Positions 11,685-22,984 of a DNA stretch of 64,000 nt are shown one piece after another. Numbering within the stretch: the stretch's first letter is position 1; every line of letters starts with the position of its first letter. Source of the DNA: Isoetes taiwanensis (taxonomy: Eukaryota > Streptophyta > Lycopodiopsida > Isoetales > Isoetaceae); contig JAJEKV010000013.1 of NCBI GenBank assembly GCA_021234155.1, forward strand, positions 674,894 to 738,893. The letters run 5' to 3'. The notes under the pieces were generated by a model. It was not told the DNA's origin. It ran no database searches and saw nothing but the letters and a program-made list of their open reading frames with translations. Position numbers and translations under genes: made by a program.

Positions 11685-12120
11685 AAGTTGAAGGATATCT
11701 TGATTAGTGCACCAATTTTAAGGATTCCTGACATGAATATGCCCTTCCATGTAGTCACTGATGCTTCTGGGAAAGCTATAGGGGGGCATTGTTGCACGAT
11801 AACCGATTTGTGCTTACATATCTCGTAAGTTGTCCCATGCTAAATAAAATTACTCGATGTATGATTTGGAAATGTTAGCTATTATCCATGCCTTGAGGGT
11901 ATGAAGGCATTATTTATTAGATCATCATTTCTTTTTGAAGACTGACGACCAAAATTTGAAGTATTTTGCAAAACAGCCATATCTGAACAATAGGCAAAGG
12001 AGATGGATGCAACTAAGAGAAGAGTATGATTTTGAACTTGAATATCAACCTGGCAAGGAAAATGTGATTGCTGCTGCTTTATCTAGGAGATCATTTTTAA
12101 TCTCTATTAGTGTGCTTTAA
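11685..12120 (+). pseudogene. G1 RNase H remnant
   Basis: In shifting frames this reads a Ty3/gypsy RNase H: a DASGKA segment at about 11759, LEMLAIIHALRV at about 11868, then DDQNLKYFAKQPYLNNRQRR and WMQLREEYDFELEYQPGKEN with the terminal AAALSRR (to 12100). This domain degrades the RNA strand of the replication hybrid. At least one frameshift lies near 11785. The sequence then passes directly to the integrase C-terminus, so the integrase zinc finger and DDE core are deleted. Confidence 0.75.
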
Positions 12121-12597
12121 GGACAAAATAGACAAAAACAATATGCAGACAAGAGGCGTAGGCCACTTGAATTCAAAAAGGGAGATTATGTGTTCTTAAG
12201 AATTAACCCCAAGCAGAGTTCAATGGCATTTAAAAGCGCAGGTAAATGGGCCCCTAGGTATGCAGGTTCATATGAGATTTTGGAACGCATTGGAAAGGTG
12301 GCTTACAGGTTGGAGTTACTTTCGCACTTGAAAGTACATAACATCTTCCATGTGAGTAACTTGAGGAAGTATGTTTTTGATCCTTCCCATATGTTGGGGG
12401 ACGATGATTTAGTAAGTAGGGAGAACTTTTTGTACCCCCGACCAGAGCGTATTTTGCAAGAGGAGACCTGTCGCTTACGGAGGCGAACAATAAGTAGATT
12501 TTTGGTTCAATGGGCTGGTTGTCCTGAGGAAGATGCCACATGAGAAGATGCCAATTGGGTTCTTCGCGAGTTTCTGGAGATGCGCCCATGAGGACAT
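12121..12597 (+). pseudogene. G1 integrase C-terminus with chromodomain
   Basis: The reading frame contains the post-core integrase segment (RRPLEFKKGDYVFLRINPKQ, APRYAGSYEILERIGKVAYR, LELLSHLKVHNIFHVSNLRK) followed by a chromodomain-like end (PERILQEETCRLRRRTISRF, LVQWAGCPEEDAT, then a TGA at 12541 and EDANWVLREFLEM). The chromodomain reads histone marks and directs integration in chromoviruses. The stop codon sits where the conserved tryptophan of the domain would be. Confidence 0.85.
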
Positions 12598-12621
12598 GGG
12601 TTGAATTTTTGGAGGAGAGAC

Positions 12622-13340
12622 TGTAACGGACCTAGGATTTTGAGGTATGTTGTGAAATTTATATTACTATGGGATGCAAGGGAATAATAAAATTAAAATA
12701 CCATACATGCAGAGTATACATCGTATATGCAGAGACTATATAGACAAATAGATCAGTGGTTAATAATACATACAAATACAATGAATATCTTGATGCATGT
12801 GATGGTGGAACATTTTGGAAGGCGATAGATTGCAGCTAGATTGCTGAAGGAGCAAGTTGTGAGCAATACTCTGGGAGCGTTGTTGGAGTTGCAGAAGAAG
12901 CAAACGGGTTTTGCAGGTGGGGATCAAGCCTTACATCTGGGGGTTTTCTAGTGTTAGCAAAAGCTGTGTTGATTTAACAACGATTGTTCTGGAGATAGCA
13001 TAGACTTAGAATTAAATGAGCGTGGTTATCATCAAGCATGCATGGCTTGTAGATGAGATTTTGAATAGCAAAGATCATATAGTTGTAATAGATCTGGTAA
13101 TCTTTATCATGTAAACATTCCAATCCATTCCAGAAGAAGCCGAGTAAGCTTAGAATGATCAGAATTCTGGAAGGATGAGGTTAAGAAATACTGCAGGGGC
13201 AAGAACTGGTAAAGACGAAGGAGTTTTACTTGCATGATGTCAGCAGGACGACGATAGAACTTGTCAATCCAAGAGTATTAGAAATGCATGAAATAGTCCC
13301 GAAATGAGCCGATTTGAGCCTCAGGGAGGTCGATTTGGAC
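12622..13340 (+). repeat. G1 3' LTR, left part
   Basis: The LTR begins TGTAACGGACCTAGG directly after a purine-rich tract. It cannot be compared with the 5' LTR because that copy lacks its outer end. The sequence breaks off at about 13340 where a dispersed repeat (also at 3838) begins. The LTR block at 20182-20835 could be its displaced remainder or a separate copy. Confidence 0.55.
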
Positions 13341-13500
13341 AAAGGAACGATTTACAGGGTTCCCATGGAGAATAGATGGCAGAAGGCCGGGCTAAGGGCG
13401 CAGGTTGCAGGCCGCGTCTGTTCAATCCAACCTGTAACAGGAAAGTTAAGAAAAAGTTAGTAATGAAATAATATAGTAAGGAAGGGAAATGTTGATAACT
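13341..13500. repeat. dispersed repeat copy (first copy at 3838)
   Basis: It matches 3838-3950 joined to 4837-4880, without the LINE fragment found there, so it serves as the uninterrupted version of that site. Confidence 0.75.
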
Positions 13501-14392
13501 ATTTTTTTTTTTTTTTTTTTTTTTGAAGGACGACAATCTATTATCAAGAAAAATCAAGATACATATACAAGGGACCTGTGACATGGGACTCAAAACCAAG
13601 AGGACGAAATAGTCCACTAAGCAAAGCCACCTATAAGTATATAATCATACTCCTTGTGGCACCTTGAGGCGTTTAATGGCCTCATCACAATTAACATGAT
13701 CTGCGACATCGAGACGATCATCAATAGACATCAAATTGTCATGCCACTGAATAGTAGGAGGTAGAATAGACTCATGAGATGACATAACAAACTTCTTCCT
13801 CGCTGCCTTCTTCTAATTGACCTGTTGCATGACTCTTTAGTGCACTGAATATTAAGACCATCAGCCATGACAATCTCAGAAGCATGAGAAGCAGAAGCAA
13901 CAAAGTGAAGAGTAGTAGGAACTATAGCTGCAGCTCATGGTGCTAAGGACGACACCATCGAAACTGTATGTGGAGGAGCATCTTCCATAACCGAGGAATG
14001 CAAAGCAACCAGCAAAGGTTGATCATGAATAGATGAGAAATAACAACGGGAGCTTGAACCTGAGAAGAATGTTGAACAGATACCTGAGATGCACGATTAA
14101 CTCGATGAAAGCTAGCAAAAGCCTCCTTATCAGGAAACAAACGGGCTAATTCTGGACCATTCAAAAGCTTAAGATCCAACCTCTTATACCAAGGCCCACT
14201 CTTCACAACTATACAATCTGGTAAAGGCGAGTCCACTGTCATAGAAACACAAATCCTTGGACCATTCATGATGGAGTGTGAGATATGAACCCCAAGTCCC
14301 GTTGCAGTTGCAACTAGAAATTGATGAGCCATTAGATCAGGAGGAAGATTAGGTAACGAGAACCAGCAAGGCATCTTTAATGCACGAACCAT
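13501..14392 (-). pseudogene. LINE-type ORF1 fragment with poly(A) tail, inverted
   Basis: A run of about 20 T (13503-13524) is a poly(A) tail on the minus strand. Immediately upstream on that strand, the segment ending CCTTCAAAAAA resembles plant L1-type 3' ends. The minus ORF 14392-13943 reads PCWFSLPNLPPDLMAHQFLV, then GPRICVSMTVDSPLPDCIVV. This is the DUF4283-like region typical of plant L1 LINE ORF1 (RNA-binding) proteins. The ORF2 endonuclease and RT are missing between ORF1 and the tail, so this is an internally deleted or chimeric retrocopy. Confidence 0.6.
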
Positions 14393-15440
14393 ATCTGGTG
14401 TAAATGGTACATTATATATTCCCCACCAAGTGGATCAATCCCTCTTGATACCAAAGAATCCACTGCATCACTACTTTCAAACATAAATTGTTAAAGTTAA
14501 GAATTAAGTTAGTAAGGCTAGGAAAAAAATAAGGATGAGCTAGGCTAAACGGGAAATTAAGCGGAAAGAGCAAGGCAGAGGTTCTATGAGTGGAGAAATT
14601 GGTACCAGAAGGCCAGATAATAGTTAGTTAAGCTATAGAGTAAACCATTATTAAGACCATAAATATAAATGAATAAACTCATTTACTTAAAGTCGTATTT
14701 AATTAAAGTGGGACTCATTCCATTCCCACTTTTTTTGGGAACCCTGTTAATTTACACAAAAAGAAGCACCCCGACCCGAAAACTGGCCATAATTGGAATT
14801 TTTGTCTATTAGTGTGCATCCAAGCTTTTCTTCCAGTTTTCTTGGATAGCGTGTCGAGAACAAGAACAATGCAACGCAAACATAGGAATTTCATTACAGC
14901 TTGAAACCAAAGTTCCAATTGAAAAATATTCTTAGTTGAACATTTTGGCTCTATTTTCTTAGGTGGGTAGACAATAGATCACAAATTCCAACAAAAATTA
15001 AGCAAATTGTTTACTTAATCACCCAAGAATACTAGTTTTGAGATACCTTATATTTATAAATGGGCTCATTACAATATATATTACAGTGGGTGAAGAGACC
15101 ATAGTGGTGGTATGGGCACAATGATTACACCCTCTTCACACATGAACCACCTAGTGCAAAGGGCGCGTGGAGCTCTCTCCTAGTCACGGAGCAACTTACA
15201 GACGATAGAAATTTGTATGAGGAGTTCCTTTATGGGCCACGTGCTTGTATGTCCAACTGATGTCACCACCCTCTTCTCGGCACCTTTCTTCAATGAACTG
15301 ATCTTTTCATTGCTCCCAAGCATGTACTATCTGGTCGAGATAAGGACTGCAAGAGACAAAATCAAATTAGTCAATTGATGCTACATGCAAAAAAATAAAA
15401 TAAAACACAGTTCTTAGGGCCATTTTTGGAAAATACTGAG
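14393..15440. other. non-coding; no gene recognised
   Basis: AT-rich sequence. The block CCCACTTTAATTAAATACGAC on the minus strand at about 14685-14712 recurs on the plus strand at about 19784, so this may be inverted debris of the same repeat. No ORF has a recognisable domain. Confidence 0.35.
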
Positions 15441-15469
15441 GCATGAGAAAGGCGTTTCGAGAGGAAAAA

Positions 15470-15841
15470 CACAGACGAAGGCCTTTCTCGACTTCCTGAA
15501 ATCGAAAGGCACCAAAGCTTAAAAACGCAGGTTTTAGGGATCGAAGGCCTTTCGACTCGCGAGTCGAGAAAGGCGCTTCAAACCGTAAACGGTGTTTTAT
15601 GGGTCAGAAGGCCTTTCTCGACTTCGCGAAGTCGAAAAGGCGTACCAAAAAATGCAAGTTTTAAAATGGGTTTTAGAAGGCCTTTCTCGACTCCCGAGTC
15701 GAGAAAGGCAGCTCAAAGCGAAAAACACAGGTTTTAGGGATCAGAAGGCCTTTCTCGACTCGCGAGTCGAGAAAGGCAGTTCAAAGCCAGAAACGCAGGT
15801 TTTAGGGGTCAGAAGGCCTTTCTCGACTCGCGAGTCGAGGA
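15470..15841. repeat. ~66-bp tandem repeat built around a palindrome (6 units)
   Basis: Six units are centred near 15497, 15561, 15626, 15694, 15762 and 15830. Each contains a self-complementary core of the form CTTTCTCGACTCGCGAGTCG followed by AGAAAGG, then a linker resembling CAAAGCGAAAAACGCAGG and TTTTAGGGRTCAGAAGG. The third unit has CTTCGCGAAG where others have CTCGCGAG: a T gained on the left is matched by an A on the right, so pairing is kept. Unit 4 has a CC centre. The ORF over this region is a shadow of the repeat. Confidence 0.9.
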
Positions 15842-16204
15842 ATAACCTTCAAACATCCTATGTATTTTCTATGAAAAAATACCCTCCTCATAAATTTCCT
15901 ACGCATTTTCCATGAAAAATAGACCCTCCCCATGTATTATCTAATGGACACATATCCAATGGACCCTCCCCCTTTCTAATGGACCATACCATATAGCTAT
16001 ATGAAGATGGGACCATTGGGCTCATATTTAGCTATGTATAAAGAGTAATGCCTAATGCACATGTAAATAGCAACATATGCACCTATAATGCACATTATAA
16101 CCTACGAGAGCCTATTAGACCTATGCAACGCCACCTGGATGCTTTGGAGCTGGTCCCATCATCCCGGCACCCACGCCTTCCCTCATTCACTTACCGTAAG
16201 CAGT
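15842..16204. other. non-coding spacer
   Basis: Short local duplications (TTTCCATGAAAAATA and TATTTTCTATGAAAAAATA; CCTCCCC and GGACC repeats). No gene seen. Confidence 0.35.
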
Positions 16205-17428
16205 AGTGGAGGTGGCTCGATCTTATAAGTATTTGGGCATTGAGTTTTCTACTACCACACACCGGGATGCATCCATCGGTTCACTGGTCACTACAGGTGG
16301 AAAGCCCCAGATGCAATGCAAAACAACAAATCAAGGCGTAGCCAGTATGCATGGGGTCACCAGGCACACTTGTTCAGGGCCTTGGTTGATCCGGTCCTCC
16401 TCTATGGGGCAGAAGTGTGGGGGCCAGTGATATCCCTCACCACTTGGAACGATCTAGAGCAGGTACAGAAGGCCTTCTTGGCCCGGCACCGGAGTGAAAT
16501 CCACGGTCCCATATCGGATCTTGCTCCAGAGACGAGGCTTCCTTCCATTCTGAGGGCTGCGCTAGAACGTCACATTATTTACTTCCGAGAAGGTGGTGGC
16601 TATGGATGAAGCCCTGGCTGCCCAACCTTGCTTTGGCGGTGGTGATGGGCCCGCAACGACTCAAAGCTTCTTTGGAAAGACAAGCAAGCCCAAATGGTTC
16701 TCGCTATGGAATGTGCAGCACACGGATGTGGACCGGTGCATACACCGAAGGAACGCAGCGGCCGCCTTGAAGCGGTACTTTGATGCTTGCTTCATGGCCA
16801 AGCTTTGGGATGCAGAGGCCCCGTCACATGTCAAGGTGGCAAATTATCGACCGGCCAGTTAATCCCATGCTCACGGGGGCCCACACCACTACACACCCCC
16901 ATCTACCCATGAAAAGCGCAGTGGTGATTGCTTCCATTCGACAGTGCACACCCACCTCCGCGATTGAGAGATGGGAGATGGACTTGGGAACTGCGTGAGG
17001 ACAGAGTCCGCCGTCGCCGCCTTTGTCAGGCGCCATTGAGGATGAAAGTCACGCCCTCGGCCTGTCCGTGACGAGCATATCCGGCTCGGTATGCTCGGTT
17101 AGTTAGCCCCATCAGGCCTTGCATGAGCTATTGAGCACGGCCTCTCAGAGGCTTGTTGGGATCAGACCTCCCAGGAGGTAATGGATATCTTGGACTTCGG
17201 TTATGCCCCCTCGTCCGCATTAACCTCACCAGTACTTGTGATTATGTATATAATCGTGCGGATGTCGGCATCCTTATTGCTACTAAGGTTTTTCCTCCGA
17301 AAACCCTCCGAGGGGGTTTTTAATCCTGGTAGTAATACGCCTGCTGCTCTCTCTTTGTACTTGGGTCCCATAGGCCAGTTGGTCTCCGTGGACGATAAAA
17401 TCATATTCTACTCTATTCTATTCTATTA
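16205..17428 (+). pseudogene. LINE fragment (RT C-terminus to 3' tail)
   Basis: Overlapping broken frames read VARSYKYLGIEFS, then ALVDPVLLYGAEVWGPVIS, then DLEQVQKAFLARH, then LRAALERHIIYF, then LWDAEAPSHVKVANY and a terminal CCHC-like region containing GAIEDESHAL. This is the end of a non-LTR retrotransposon RT protein beyond the catalytic core. The 3' UTR includes GGTCTCCGTGGAC, shared with 3950-4835, and the copy ends in a short pentanucleotide tail of ATTCT units (17404-17428) rather than poly(A). It is 5'-truncated and frameshifted. Confidence 0.75.
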
Positions 17429-19330
17429 AATCTATTAATATGTATTAGACCTATATACATTTTGTGTCTTGAACCTTCAAAATGGGTTAAACAAGGTGTA
17501 AATTATATCATGATCTTCGCAAAGTTAAATTTTTACCTTAGAATAAGAATATATGCCTAGAAAACGTGCACCATGGCAACGTAATGTTTAACGTGTGAAC
17601 ATAGTAGCACACACATGAAAAGAGAAAATTGGGGACACGTCAAAATATAATCCTATATTATTAGCATTTATTTTACACTTTCTTTTCAACGTATTATTTT
17701 ACCCTTTTTTTTCTAATACCCCGCCTTTTTTTCCCGCCCATGCTTGAATTTTAAAATCATTTATTTTACACTTTCTTTTTCAACGTATTATTTTACCCCC
17801 TTTTTTCTAATACCCCGCCTTTTTTTCCCGCCCATGGTTGAATTTTAAACTTTGGTACATATCTTTGAGACATAAGTTCCTTTGTTCCACTTGGAAGAAG
17901 ATCCCCAACGCCATAGCTCCCACCGGCTTGCTAATCAATTTCGGCTTGGCAGATTAACCAACACTTACGCCGAAAATCGTGGCTATACAAAATCAACACT
18001 TACGCCGAAAATCGTGGCTATGCAAAAAAGAATCGGAAAGAGTTGGAGCAAGAAACGGACATACATGCAGAAAGAGAATAGGAAAGATCGGGAGCAAGAA
18101 GGCTATGGCAGATCTTTTTATAAGGTATGGCCGTCATTTCTTTTGCTAGTCGTCATTCATGCTGTTTCTTCCGCTGTTTCTTCCGCTGCCAATAGCTCGA
18201 ATTAAAAACAGAGGATGAAAATGGAGGATGAAAATGATGAGAAGCAGGAGCTCATTATCGCTCAAGCTCTTCATCACCGGATCTGCCTGCTATTTGTAAA
18301 GGGCCGTCTATTTGTAAGAGCAAAAGAATCAAAATCTGTTGCTCCGGGCCTGTTCTGCCGGAATAGGATCAAATCCCTTTCAACGCCTCCATGATTTGCC
18401 TATTATAGTCTGTTGCTCCAAGCCAGAATACAATCAAACCCCTTCCAATGCCTCCATGGATTGCCTACTTAAACGACAAAATGGATTGAAATCCTTCAAA
18501 TCTGCAAAATCTGAATCTTGTTTCTGCGTCGAACGATCGGGAAGCTTGAATTGCGTAGCAAAAGAGCGAAAAATGGATTCGAATAGTTCCGGCGGTTAAG
18601 AGCAGGAGGGAGAAAACGGTAACGAAGATGATTGCATAGGAATGCTGGAGAAAGATGAGATTAGTAAGAAAGAAGAAAATGGTTTTGAGGAAAGAAGAAA
18701 ATGGCGGAAACGGGGATAAGCGTTACAAGGCGATGAAGCGGTCGGATGGGGGCTGGAAAGAGGGAGGAATTTGGCTATGGAGGTCGCCGGAATGGAAGGT
18801 CCTGGCTATGGAGATCCGGAGGCAGTGACCTTCTTTGATTTGTATGAGGGGTGAACTCCAGTCTTCAAATTCGCCGCTGCCTGCTATTTGTAAAGGGCCG
18901 ATGTTCAGAGGTGTGGGTCTTGGAAGGAAGGAAGGAAGGAAGGTGTATTTTTTTTGGAGAAACAGGGGAACATAGCAGGAGATCCAAGTAAGCAGCAATC
19001 AGGCTAGAAAGGAATGCGAATGGAGGGAGATTGCAACTCAACGGCAAGGCAGAGGAGCCACAGACAAATTTCGATCCAGGACCAGCTAAATTGCTGATGC
19101 TATGCCACAGACAGATTTCGATCCAAGACAGGTTATATTAGCCCTCCATTGCTCCAGCACCGGATTGAAACACAACAACGCCTACGGCTTTCACGCCACG
19201 CAGAAGGAAGGAAAGAAAGAAAAAAAATATCTAATTAATTTTATTTATTTGTATTTATTAAATCATTTATTGTATTTTTATATTGTATTTATTATATTTA
19301 CTTATTTTATTATTTATGGAGCCTTACTTT
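17429..19330. other. non-coding with short local duplications
   Basis: A ~92-bp direct duplication occupies about 17665-17848 (both copies contain AACGTATTATTTTACCC and CCCGCCTTTTTTTCCCGCCC). A second duplication of about 32 bp (CAACACTTACGCCGAAAATC...) lies at about 17961-18022. The phrase CTGCTATTTGTAAAGGGCCG occurs at 18286 and 18882. No protein domain is recognisable. Confidence 0.45.
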
Positions 19331-19615
19331 TGGATTTATCCCCTCTCCTTCCTTCCTTTTCCCCTCCCCTTGCCATCTCCTCTTTGCCATCCCTCTTCTT
19401 TGACTTTCCTCCTTCCCTTGTCATCCCTTGGCCATCTCCTCCCCCTTTGCCCCTCCTTATTATCCCGTTTCCCCTTTGCCATCCCCCTCATCCTTCGCCC
19501 CTCCATGTGCCCCTTTGCCCCTCCCTTGCCATCCGATTTGCCTTTTGCCACCCCCTCCCCCTTTGCCCCTTGGCCAGCCACCCTCCATGGGCATTTCCTT
19601 TCCACTCTTCTCCCG
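19331..19615. repeat. polypyrimidine tract, ~285 bp
   Basis: The plus strand is overwhelmingly C and T, with repeated CCCCTTTGCC and CCATCTCCTC words and few purines. The apparent ORFs on both strands are artefacts of this composition. Such mirror-rich homopyrimidine DNA can form triplexes. Confidence 0.8.
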
Positions 19616-20177
19616 GTGAACTAGTTGTAAATTTTATGAGAAAAACATGTGAACTAGTTGTTGTTCTTTAACGTGAATTTCTATTAGTATATGGTGTGTA
19701 ATTATATTCAAGCATTCAACTCCAAATTTTTTTCTTCCATCTGAGTCCCATTTTCAGTCTGAATCCCAAAATTTGAGATTTGACCCACTTTAATTAAATG
19801 CGACTTCTTAGTGAATATTGGGAAATGATAATGAATGTTTTATTTTAAATTTAGTGGTGATGGTTGCATTTTGCATTATGCATTATAATGGACGTAATAA
19901 TCATATGAACCATGTTTGGACTTTCCTAGTTGCATGAAATGTGTATTATGGAATTTCCTTAATGTTGAATTGCAATGACATGTGTTTTGATGATAATGAG
20001 TTATATAGGGGTATAATTCTTTGATATAGACCTCAGGGGCCGGAGCCTAGGTGCGATGGTCTGGACTCACGGTTATTGCACAGTGCTATGTGAATGGTTA
20101 TTGGAACATCGGGCGTTGGTACCTTAGGGTACAATGTCTTGCACAGTTATGTGGTCCTCCACTGGTGGAGACACAGC
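19616..20177. other. possible outer part of an LTR; start unresolved
   Basis: It lies directly upstream of the LTR block shared with G1 and may be the outer LTR region missing from the truncated copy at 5455. There is nothing to compare it with inside the window except the CCCACTTTAATTAAAT motif also seen inverted at 14.7 kb. Confidence 0.3.
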
Positions 20178-20835
20178 GTGGATGGGTGTGTACACACGTG
20201 GTTACCCGGCCTCTATGTGACTGGACTGATCAGCCGAGTTGACCTTGCTCAAACCCAGAGGAATATTGGTTGCAATGTTTGATGCTATAATTGCTTAGTT
20301 ATTATATATGTGGTCTTGAACATTGGAATTAGGTTGCAATGGTCGTACTTATAGTGGATACTCATGGTATAATTATTCATTGTGGATATGCTTGTTGGAC
20401 TAGGCTGAGTTATTATTTCTAGGTTAATGCTTTGTGTTGTTGATGGTAGACATGTCCTAGATCCCCGATCCCCATTTAGTCCGTTTGACTAACCCCGTGG
20501 TTGATGGTCTAAGCAGAACCACGAGATACTCCGGAGAGTAGCCAAGCTTCAGGAAGGCGAGAGTAGAAGTGTGGATTGTCAGTTAAGTAAACTTGATTAT
20601 TATTATTATATGTTGGCTTAAGGCCATAATTATTAAGAACATTAATTGTTGTGCGAGGTTATTGCTGAGTAATGGGCAAGGATATTTTTGGGACCTTAGA
20701 ATATACACAAAGACTAAATTCTTTACCTAAGCATGCATGTGTTACTCTCTTGAGTTCCTAGGCTTAAGTAGATCCAACAGTAGAGATTGATGGGATCTCC
20801 AGTTACCGAGAAGTTAACTGGCCATGCCCGTCACA
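20178..20835 (+). repeat. second G1-family LTR (carries the empty Harbinger site)
   Basis: It is collinear with 5468-6038 plus 9044-9164. It ends CGTCACA, as the G1 5' LTR does. The following bases (GTGGACATTAGGAT) align with the G1 primer-site region (GTTGATATTAGAGC), which suggests it was a 5' LTR whose interior is lost. AGACTAAATT at 20711-20720 is the site that in the other copy holds the 3005-bp Harbinger-like insertion. Confidence 0.8.
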
Positions 20836-21000
20836 GTGGACATTAGGATATAAATATCTTGTACTGTATACCTTGTCAGCGTGGTACCATCTTGGACATT
20901 ATGTTCTTGTATAGCCAGATAAGATAGTGGAGGGATTGACCAATGCTGATGTTTGCGCTAGGATTAACTAGTTCAAGCCAGTTTTTTTTTTCTTTGAAGG

Positions 21001-22552
21001 TGTGACATTCCAGAATAATATACGGTATGAATACGTATATTATACTGACACGTCACTAGTACATGTCGACTCAGACGACATGTACACATCGACCATAAAG
21101 GGGTAGTACCCTAGGGTACAACCCTGTGAACCATTATATTGCACATGTTAAGGCCACATGTGAATATAATATCCTTTTGCCATGTGGCAATAGCCCATTG
21201 ACCAAAAGGGCCCAGCCCTAAATTCGTGGGGATAAAGGGACATAAACCCTAAAGGGGAAACCCTTTCGGTTTCCAGCCCCTATAAGTCGGATTGAGCAAA
21301 GATGGGCGCCTTTTGCCCTAACAAGAGCTTGAGGAACCGAATTCCTTAGTTGCGGCTGATCCAAGCCAAGCAATCTCGAGATCCAAAGAATGGACGCCTT
21401 GGAGGAGTGGGAGCCAGCCAAGAAGCGGGTTAGTGGTTGATCCGATAGTTAGATCCGAAGCCAGGCCTCATTCCATAGGGATTAGTATTCATTCTTGGCT
21501 ATAGGCCCCCCACAACCTAAGAATGATAGATACTAACAAAGGAACCTAACCATGTATGATTAGGTAGATTAGAATAGATGTATTCTATTATTTCAGTTCC
21601 GTTGTGATGATGTTTTGACATTATGCCACTCTTGTGTATTGGGAAGGGGGTAGAGACCCGTGAGCCCAAGTAGTTGGAGGATCCTAGTTTTAGCCCATTA
21701 ATTCCCAATTAATGCGCCTCGTATATAAGAGCCCCACCCGGCCGGGTGGCGGAAAGCAGGCCGGCCGACAAGGGAGGTCTTGTCTAATCACGGTTGATCC
21801 CTCCGTGCGTGAGCGACGGCCGGGAACGTTGAGCCAGGCCTAATACCACGCGCTGCGTGAGGGCGGGGTATGGGCTCGACACCCTCTTGGGCGATCGCGC
21901 CGCCTTCCGGGGTTCAAGTCGTATACGAGCAAAGGGTCTCTCTGCCTTGTGATTGGCATGAACCTTCGAGAGGGGAGTGATCCCCCCCGCCTCATCGGGC
22001 CGGGGGGAGATGCAACCCAAGAGTAGCAGAGCCCCTCCGCTATTCACCCGGCAGGCTACGGTCGCTCTCAATACTTTTCAAACCTATCTGCAAAGTATGC
22101 AATGGGAAGGGCGGATGGAGTGGACTACCCAACGCCATGTTCCTATGCCAAAAATCCATTTGCCATGAATTCTATCCGCATTGCTATCACGGAGACCCCA
22201 AGCCGCCATTCGATCCCCATCAACAGAGGCCCGGGTAGGATCTTCCCTATGTTATGTTGATGTACCGATGTGTGATGCAACTCTTGTGGATATGGTGGAC
22301 CACCCTTCCGAGGTGGGCATGTTTATTATTGATTGATGTCATGTGCTCATGTTTTGTTTACGCTTCCGTTGCTAGGTCGATCCCGAGGGAGACGGGATGA
22401 ATGACACGTCCATTCTTCCCCATCGGGTTCTTGGCCACCATCGAGAGCCCGATGTTAGGTGGACGGCCTCACATCAGCGGGCAGATGCTGGTTTGAGGGA
22501 TGATCTCCAGTTTGTATCACGACGGGGCATCGATATGAGTAAGGCCGTCACA
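21001..22552 (+). repeat. G2 5' LTR
   Basis: TGTGACATTCC to CCGTCACA. The start is rich in palindromes (GTACCCTAGGGTAC near 21107; ACATGTCG...CGACATGT at 21061; AATATACG...ACGTATATT). A TATA box (GTATATAAGAGCCCC, about 21721) is a likely Pol II promoter. Homologous to 33145-34708. Confidence 0.95.
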
Positions 22553-22553
22553 A

Positions 22554-22567
22554 TGGTATCGAGCTCG
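22554..22567 (+). promoter_or_regulatory. G2 primer-binding site
   Basis: TGGTATCGAGCTCG lies one base after the 5' LTR. It resembles the complement of the initiator tRNA-Met 3' end used by many plant LTR elements (TGGTATCAGAGC) with a small deletion. Confidence 0.7.
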
Positions 22568-22804
22568 ATCTTGGCGCATCGGGATCGAGCAATCGAATCA
22601 AACCCTATAGGAACTAACTAATCTAGACATTCAGTCTTGGAGATAAAAGCCCAAGCACAAACCTCGAGTAGCGGGAAAATTTTTCTTCCCAGGGTAGAGT
22701 TAGTAATTATCTAGGATTAGGATAATTAGAGAACATAAGTAAGATAGAACACATAGGAGAAAAGCACCTAAGAGGGCCTACTAAATTTCAGGCACTTTCG
22801 GCCG

Positions 22805-22876
22805 ACACCTCCAAGGGTGCGCCAGGAGCATGTTAGGTCCAGACCTAATGGGTCTCTCGCGCACTCTTAGAGGGGT
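22805..22876 (+). repeat. palindromic cloverleaf element, copy 1
   Basis: The outer arms are ACACCTCCAAGGGTGCGCC and GCGCACTCTTAGAGGGGT; the inner hairpin is TTAGGTC-CA-GACCTAA. It sits just left of the antisense helicase fragment. Confidence 0.85.
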
Positions 22877-22984
22877 CACCCCATGTGAACCCTAGAACTC
22901 GGCCATAGGTACCCCAAATGGTAAAATAAAAGATGAAATTCCATCTAAACAGCTCGAATTAGCTAAACTTGTATGTTAAAACAC

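Larger units (their letters stand above)
5451..13340 (+). mobile_element. decayed Ty3/gypsy chromodomain retrotransposon G1 (with nested Harbinger-like element)
   Basis: Plus-strand order: 5' LTR (5455-9164, interrupted), degenerate primer site TTGATATTAGAGC at 9166, gag-protease, reverse transcriptase, RNase H remnant, integrase C-terminus with chromodomain, purine-rich tract GGAGGAGAGA at 12611, then 3' LTR start TGTAACGG at 12622. The order gag-PR-RT-RH-IN is that of Ty3/gypsy, and the chromodomain places it among chromoviruses, whose integrases target modified chromatin. The element is inactive: several in-frame TGA codons, a deletion through the RT active site, and loss of most of the integrase. 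The outer ends of both LTRs could not be fixed. Confidence 0.8.

Noticed and set aside
19102-19671. 189-aa plus-strand ORF and overlapping ORFs on both strands
   Set aside because: Composition artefact of the pyrimidine tract; proline/serine/leucine strings without any domain.
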